Assembly: GCA_937926175.1 (NCBI GenBank)
Contig: CALANV010000020.1
Location: forward strand, 26,728-90,727
Direction: 5' to 3'
DNA from: an uncultured Rhodospirillales bacterium
GTDB lineage: Bacteria; Pseudomonadota; Alphaproteobacteria; CACIAM-22H2
DNA length: 64,000 nt
Within the stretch, counting starts at the first letter, position 1. Every line of letters begins with the position of its first letter. Shown in pieces: positions 60,018-64,000 of this stretch. The position numbers and the translations under genes were made by a program. Under the pieces are notes generated by a model that was not told the DNA's origin, did no database searches, and saw only the letters and a program-made list of their open reading frames with translations.

Positions 60018-60302
60018 TCATTCGGGAAAGCCGCCGTCCTGGAACAGAAATCTGTTCATTTCCCAGCCTGCACCGGCCTGACACCGCCGCTCGGCTGCAT
60101 CGTTGGATGGTGCGACGACGATGCGGCCGGCGACCGGCGCCTGTCGGCAGAGATACGTTTCCTGCGCGGCGCCGGATGCCGCTTCACCCATATACGGTCT
60201 GCGGCCGTCTGCGCACGATGCGATCGCGCCGATCATCACCAGGATCGCAACTCTTGCGATGCGATATCTACGGTGATCCGCGCGTCGAAGATACCTGTCC
60301 AC
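60018..60302 (-). CDS. Small lipoprotein, unknown function
   Basis: A 94-aa frame starting at GTG 60302 with an excellent GAAGGAGG ribosome site seven bases upstream. Residues 17-30 (VAILVMIGAIASC) form a short signal sequence ending in a good lipobox, IASC. The mature part (ADGRRPYMGEAASGAAQETYLCRQAPVAGRIVVAPSNDAAERRCQAGAGWEMNRF) has two further Cys. No domain is recognised. The ribosome site and lipobox together make it likely real, although no neighbour suggests a role. Confidence 0.6.
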   Translation of the reverse strand: MDRYLRRADHRRYRIARVAILVMIGAIASCADGRRPYMGEAASGAAQETYLCRQAPVAGRIVVAPSNDAAERRCQAGAGWEMNRFLFQDGGFPE

Positions 60303-60605
60303 GGCATGTCCTCCTTCGTAAGAGGCCGCCTGACGCTGTTGCCAGTCATGGACGCATCGGCCCGCGGTGTCGATGGCGGTGCGCCGAAGCTTGACCGTCG
60401 TGGCCCCGGCTAGACGAACGTCGCTCTCCGCAGGTGCATCGCCTGAGTAACGAGCGGACAGGCTATCCGTGCCCTGTCACGAACCGCGTTTGCCGAAGGT
60501 AGCAGGCAGCCCCCTCGGTTCGGGCGGACTGAGGGTTCGGCTTGGCTGCGGCGACGCGCCGGCTGCGCCGCAGCAGCATTGGTGACGCTTGCCCGATCCG
60601 GCGGA
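60303..60605. other. Gap without a gene; holds a hairpin
   Basis: About 300 bp between the small lipoprotein and the methyltransferase. No credible frame. It contains the ribosome site of the lipoprotein at its left end and an inverted repeat near its right end. Confidence 0.5.
60545..60574 (-). terminator. Hairpin downstream of the methyltransferase gene
   Basis: Perfect 9-bp arms GCTGCGGCG (60545-60553) and CGCCGCAGC (60566-60574) with a 12-base loop, 31 bp past the methyltransferase stop. No U tract is evident, so termination is only likely by position. Confidence 0.4.
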
Positions 60606-61682
60606 TCAGAGCCGCGCTTCGAGAGTCAGGTTGAAGGGCGTCTCGGCAGCGCGCCGAAAATGCGTGAAGCCCGCCTTGCGGAACACCTCGGCAAGGCGCG
60701 CCTCGCCGGCCTGCGCGCCGAGCACCGTGCGGCCGCCTTCGGAGATCGCGTGGGCGCAACAGATCGTCGTCGAGGCGGCGTAATACAACCGCGCGACGGG
60801 CGAGATGTTGTCTTCGACGCGATCGTTGGCGAAGGGCTCCACCAGCATCACGGTGCCGTCGCGCGCAATCGCCTTCGCCGCGTGTGTCGCCGCCGCGACC
60901 GGGTCGCCCATGTCGTGCAAACAGTCGAAGAAGCAGATCAGGTCATAGCCCGTGCCGGGATAATCGTCCGCCCGGGCCGTCGCGAAGGATACCCGTTGGG
61001 AAACGCCCGCCGCGGCCGCGACCTTTTGGGCCTCAGCCACGGATTCGCGATGCGCGTCGAAGCCATGGAACCGGGAAGCCGGAAAGGCCTGCGCCATGAG
61101 CGTGGTCGAGTGGCCGTGACCGCACCCGATATCGGCGACGACGGCGCCGGCCTCGAGTTTCTCGACGATTCCGTCGAGCGCCGGCAACCATTCCTGGACC
61201 AGACTGCCGCGATAGGCATTGCGGTAGAAGGCCGCGACGCCGCAGTAGAGCCGCCCCTCATGATCGCCCCAGGGAATGCCCTTGCCGGTGCGGAATGCCT
61301 CGATCGCCTTGTCCTCGTCGAACCACATCGAGGCCGGAACGGCCCAGGCATTGGGGATGAAGACGGGGCTGTCCTCGTCGGCAAGGACGAAGGCCCGTTC
61401 CGGCGTGAGCTCGTAGGTGTCGCTGATCGCATGGTAGACGACATAGCCGCCGGCAACCTGCGAATTGAGCCATTCGCGGACGTAGCGTTCGGCGCATTTG
61501 GCGCGGCTCGCCACCTCGCGCGCGCTGAGCGGACCAGCGCCGGCCATCGCCTTGTAGAGGCCGAGCCGGTTGCCGAGGCTCGCCATCACGCCGCCGTAGC
61601 CGGCCGACAGGTCGCCGACTGCACGCGCAAGAAAAGCATCAAGTTTCGCAGGGTCGATCGCGTTGATCTGAATGCCGTCCAT
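60606..61682 (-). CDS. Class I SAM methyltransferase with N-terminal winged-helix domain
   Basis: 358 residues. An N-terminal helical/winged-helix dimerisation part (LGLYKAMAGAGPLSAREVASRAKCAERYVREWLNSQVAGGYV, 41-82) precedes a Rossmann domain with SAM motif VADIGCGHGHS (182-192), acidic loop FHGFDAHRESV and LICFFDCLHDMGDP. The plan resembles mycobacterial Rv2258c-type methyltransferases. ATG 61682 has AGGAGA at good spacing. Divergent from the GlxA-type regulator, which probably controls it. Substrate unknown. Confidence 0.83.
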   Translation of the reverse strand: MDGIQINAIDPAKLDAFLARAVGDLSAGYGGVMASLGNRLGLYKAMAGAGPLSAREVASRAKCAERYVREWLNSQVAGGYVVYHAISDTYELTPERAFVLADEDSPVFIPNAWAVPASMWFDEDKAIEAFRTGKGIPWGDHEGRLYCGVAAFYRNAYRGSLVQEWLPALDGIVEKLEAGAVVADIGCGHGHSTTLMAQAFPASRFHGFDAHRESVAEAQKVAAAAGVSQRVSFATARADDYPGTGYDLICFFDCLHDMGDPVAAATHAAKAIARDGTVMLVEPFANDRVEDNISPVARLYYAASTTICCAHAISEGGRTVLGAQAGEARLAEVFRKAGFTHFRRAAETPFNLTLEARL

Positions 61683-61905
61683 ATCGAAATCTCCTGTTGA
61701 CGCGCCCGGAGCAATCCGAGGCTTCTCGGAGAATCGCAGTTGCGGCGCATGAACGGCAGAGCCGGGTTGTCCAAAATCGGGCCGTTTGTGCCACGTGACG
61801 TCGCAATCCAGGCGACGACAATCCCCTAGATCGCCGGCCTGGAAGCCTGGCGCCACTGTCCAGTCGGCGTTAGGCTTTTGTCCCTTACGTCGAGGGAATC
61901 CCGAA

Positions 61906-62954
61906 ATGCCACGTCACATTGCGTCGGCCGGGTCGGCGCCGCGCCATGTAAGCCTCGTCGCCATTCCCGAAGCCGTGGTTTCGACGCTAAGCGGCATCTT
62001 CGACGTGATGAACGCCTTCGCCATGATGCCCCCTTCCGGCGACGGCCCATCCCCTGCACCGCCGTTCCGGGTCGAGATCGTGGGGCTGCGCCCCGGCCTG
62101 TTGGAGCTCGCCAGTCACGTACCGGTCATCGTGCAGCGAAGCATCGCTGCGATCGATGCGACCGACATCGTCATCGTCCCGTCGATCCTACTTGGACCGG
62201 AGGGTTGGCAGAAAGGCCGTCATCCGGAACTGGTCGAGTGGTTTCGCGCCATGCATCGTCGCGGCGCGCTTTTGTGCTCAGCCTGCTCGGGTATTTTTCT
62301 GCTCGCCGAGACAGGGCTCTTCGACGGCGTGGATGTGACGGTGCATTACGACTATGCCCGCGCCTTCACGGCCGCCTTTCCAAAGGTGCCGATCCCGAGC
62401 GCGTCCTGGTCGTCGCCGGCAAGCGCGAGAAACTGATCAGTTCGGGCGCCTCCATGACCTGGCACGATCTGGTGCTGTACCTGTTAAGCCGGTATGCCGG
62501 CGCGACCGCGGCACAAGCCGTCGCGCGGCTTTTTGCCCTGCAGTGGCACCAGGACGGACTCGCGCCCTACATCGTGTTCGAGGGACGCAAGGATCATGGC
62601 GACCTCGCGATCCGGGCGGCGCAGGACTGGGTGGCCACGCATTTCGCGGTGGCGAGTCCCGTGGAGGAGATGATTCGGCGCACCGGGCTGATCGAGCGCA
62701 CCTTCAAGCGGCGGTTCACGAACGCGACGGGGTTGAGCCCGATCGCCTATGTGCAGCGCCTGAGAGTCGAGGACGCCAAGCGCCGCCTCGAGCGGACGGA
62801 AGCGTCGGTCGACGAGATCAGCTGGCAGGTCGGTTACGAAGAGCCCGCCTTCTTCCGCCGCCTCTTCAAGCGCGTCACGGGGCTCACGCCCGGGACCTAT
62901 CGCCGGCGCTTCCGGATTCCCGACTATGCGAGACCGCCCGGCCGACAGGCATGA
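61906..62954 (+). pseudogene. GlxA-type AraC regulator, frameshifted
   Basis: Residues of a DJ-1/PfpI-like domain (MPRHIASAG start at ATG 61906 with GAGGGA upstream, then LCSACSGIFLLAETGLFDGVDVTVHYDYARAFTAAFP) run in one frame until about 62390. The rest continues in another frame: PERVLVVAGKREKLISSGASMTWHDLVLYLLSRYAG, then an AraC helix-turn-helix (MIRRTGLIERTFKRRFTNATGLSPIAYVQRLRVEDAKRRLERT ... GYEEPAFFRRLFKRVTGLTPGTYRRRF). A one-base loss near 62385-62400 would explain it. Either an inactivated gene or a sequencing error; both halves are otherwise well preserved, so the change is recent. Divergent from the methyltransferase gene. Confidence 0.8.
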
Positions 62955-63227
62955 ACCTGCCGGCGTTGTCGCGCCGGCGGGTTGACGTGTGATTTCCGGA
63001 TAGAGTTCCGGCCTGCAGCTTTCAGATTATGAGTTCGTTTGGGATTCCGTCATCCATGTACGCTGGTTGACGCCGGCGCACATAATTCACTGTATCGCCA
63101 GCGCGTTTTGTCACGTGTGCCCCGTCAAAATAGTGCCATGTCAAGCCCGTTTTCACTGTCAATGCTTTGCGTCTATGGCGCCTCGATTAGATGGTACAGT
63201 GCCTATTCAACAAACGCAGCTCGTCCC

Positions 63228-63987
63228 CTATTCCGCATCCCGAATTTTTGGCGGCACTCCCTCCTTGCGTAAGACATCTGCCATGCGGCTCGTGATACCG
63301 ATATGCCCCAACAACTCGATGCCTTTATCTTCACCTTTTATCTTACGCACCATTTCACGCAATTGCTCAAGGCCATCGCTTACGTGAAAAATGACCTATT
63401 CCTTAGCGTCGCCGGGAACTATTGTTCTACCCGAACTTACAGTGGCCCCGATGTGAAGCTGAACGGTCCAGGCGCGATGTCCATCGTGGACCCATTCCAT
63501 CCTAACTGGACCTAGCGCTTTGACAGCTTGCATTTGGAGCTCAACCACGTCGGACCAAACACGCTGAGGCAATTGTACAGCACTATCTCTCCCCTGCATG
63601 AAGGCGTCGCCGTATCCCTTCACGCCTTCCACGATGATCTCACCATTGGTGCCTGTCAGCAGCGCGCCGGAATACTGCGCCTGAACTTCATCTTGCGCGA
63701 GGCAGGATACAAGCACATTGCCAGTCGGGTCTTCTGAATCCATTAGCTTATATGGATCCTGCCAACCTCGCGCGAGTGGTGTATCGCCCAGGAACTTGCT
63801 CCCGAGGGCAGGTCCGAATCCAAAGTCGTGACGCACCAGTGGACTCGCCAAAGGTGAATGGACTCGGCGGTAAACGTCGAAGAAGGACCGTGCAACGTGG
63901 AACTGGCAGACCGAGTCCGTGTGCGACGAGCAGACCGAAGGCTTTGTGCATGCGAGGCACCGTGCAACATCGCTGCCGCGGCCGCAC
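63228..63987 (-). pseudogene. Decayed PEP-synthase/PPDK-like ATP-grasp gene
   Basis: Reading leftward from the window edge, one frame gives MHKAFGLLVAHGLGLPVPRCTVLL (like the GLPVP start of PEP-synthase-type domains) and FTFGES. One base must then be skipped near 63850 to continue LVRHDFGFGPALGSKFLGDTPLARGWQDPY, VLVSCLAQDEVQAQYSGALLTGTNGEIIVEGVKGYGDAFMQGRD and VRMEWVHDGHRAWTVQLH. After a TAG at 63396-63398 the same frame goes on for 55 sensible codons (SDGLEQLREMVRKIKGEDKGIELLGHIGITSRMADVLRKEGVPPKI) to a final stop at 63228. Two lesions make a pseudogene likely. The N-terminus may lie outside the window. The family call is moderate. Confidence 0.6.
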
Positions 63988-64000
63988 GCGCCATCGACGC

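Noticed and set aside
59973..60413. Plus-strand 146-residue frame
   Set aside because: Opposite the small lipoprotein with its strong ribosome site; no signal, domain or ribosome site of its own.
63396..63398. Amber codon read as pyrrolysine or by programmed read-through
   Set aside because: A frameshift in the same gene and no supporting context point to ordinary decay.

Overview
This is a GC-rich stretch with dense, often 4-bp-overlapping operons. Gene content points to a free-living or soil/plant-associated alphaproteobacterium, perhaps Rhodospirillales or Hyphomicrobiales. That placement is inference from protein families; the window holds no rRNA or other phylogenetic marker.

Left part (1-12 kb): the end of a Na/Pi-cotransporter-type gene, an inositol-monophosphatase-family enzyme, then a four-gene ABC importer: binding protein, fused double permease, second binding protein, ATPase. 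Next come divergent myo-inositol catabolic genes (iolE, iolD leftward; iolG and an SDR rightward). Both binding proteins carry a His-Asp pair and a Glu 23 residues further on, as I recall for the sugar-phosphate binder AfuA, and lack the iron-binding Tyr pair. I read the locus as possible uptake, dephosphorylation and catabolism of an inositol (or other cyclitol/sugar) phosphate.

Middle left (12-19.5 kb): a two-HKD phospholipase D-like enzyme, a bacterial CDC48/VAT-type double AAA+ ATPase, an exported protein with a very long Gly/Ser/Ala-rich tract, and a DUF1127 protein.

Centre (19.6-45 kb): a nearly complete type VI secretion system on the minus strand: tssJ-K-L-M-A, a promoter-like gap, then tssB-C-hcp-E-F-G-H-vgrG, a MORN-repeat protein, a PAAR-like DUF4280 protein and a SPOR protein. 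The operon appears to begin with an amino-acid-type periplasmic binding protein whose stop overlaps the tssJ-like start. A second SPOR protein, a second orphan binding protein and a histidine-phosphatase-fold protein are divergent from it. Two orphan binding proteins and two SPOR proteins thus frame the T6SS.

Right part (45-60 kb): an alpha/beta hydrolase; two tandem Cache/HAMP-like membrane sensors, the second fused to a complete MFS transporter; a diacylglycerol-kinase-like protein with a metallophosphoesterase that lacks a metal-ligand Asp; an Rnk-like protein; a ThDP enzyme; a NitT/TauT-type ABC importer with two permeases; a chorismate mutase; and a LysR regulator divergent from a flavin reductase/LLM monooxygenase pair.

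Right edge (60-64 kb): a small lipoprotein, a winged-helix SAM methyltransferase, a frameshifted GlxA-type regulator, and the decayed remains (frameshift plus in-frame amber) of a PEP-synthase-like ATP-grasp gene in visibly more AT-rich DNA.
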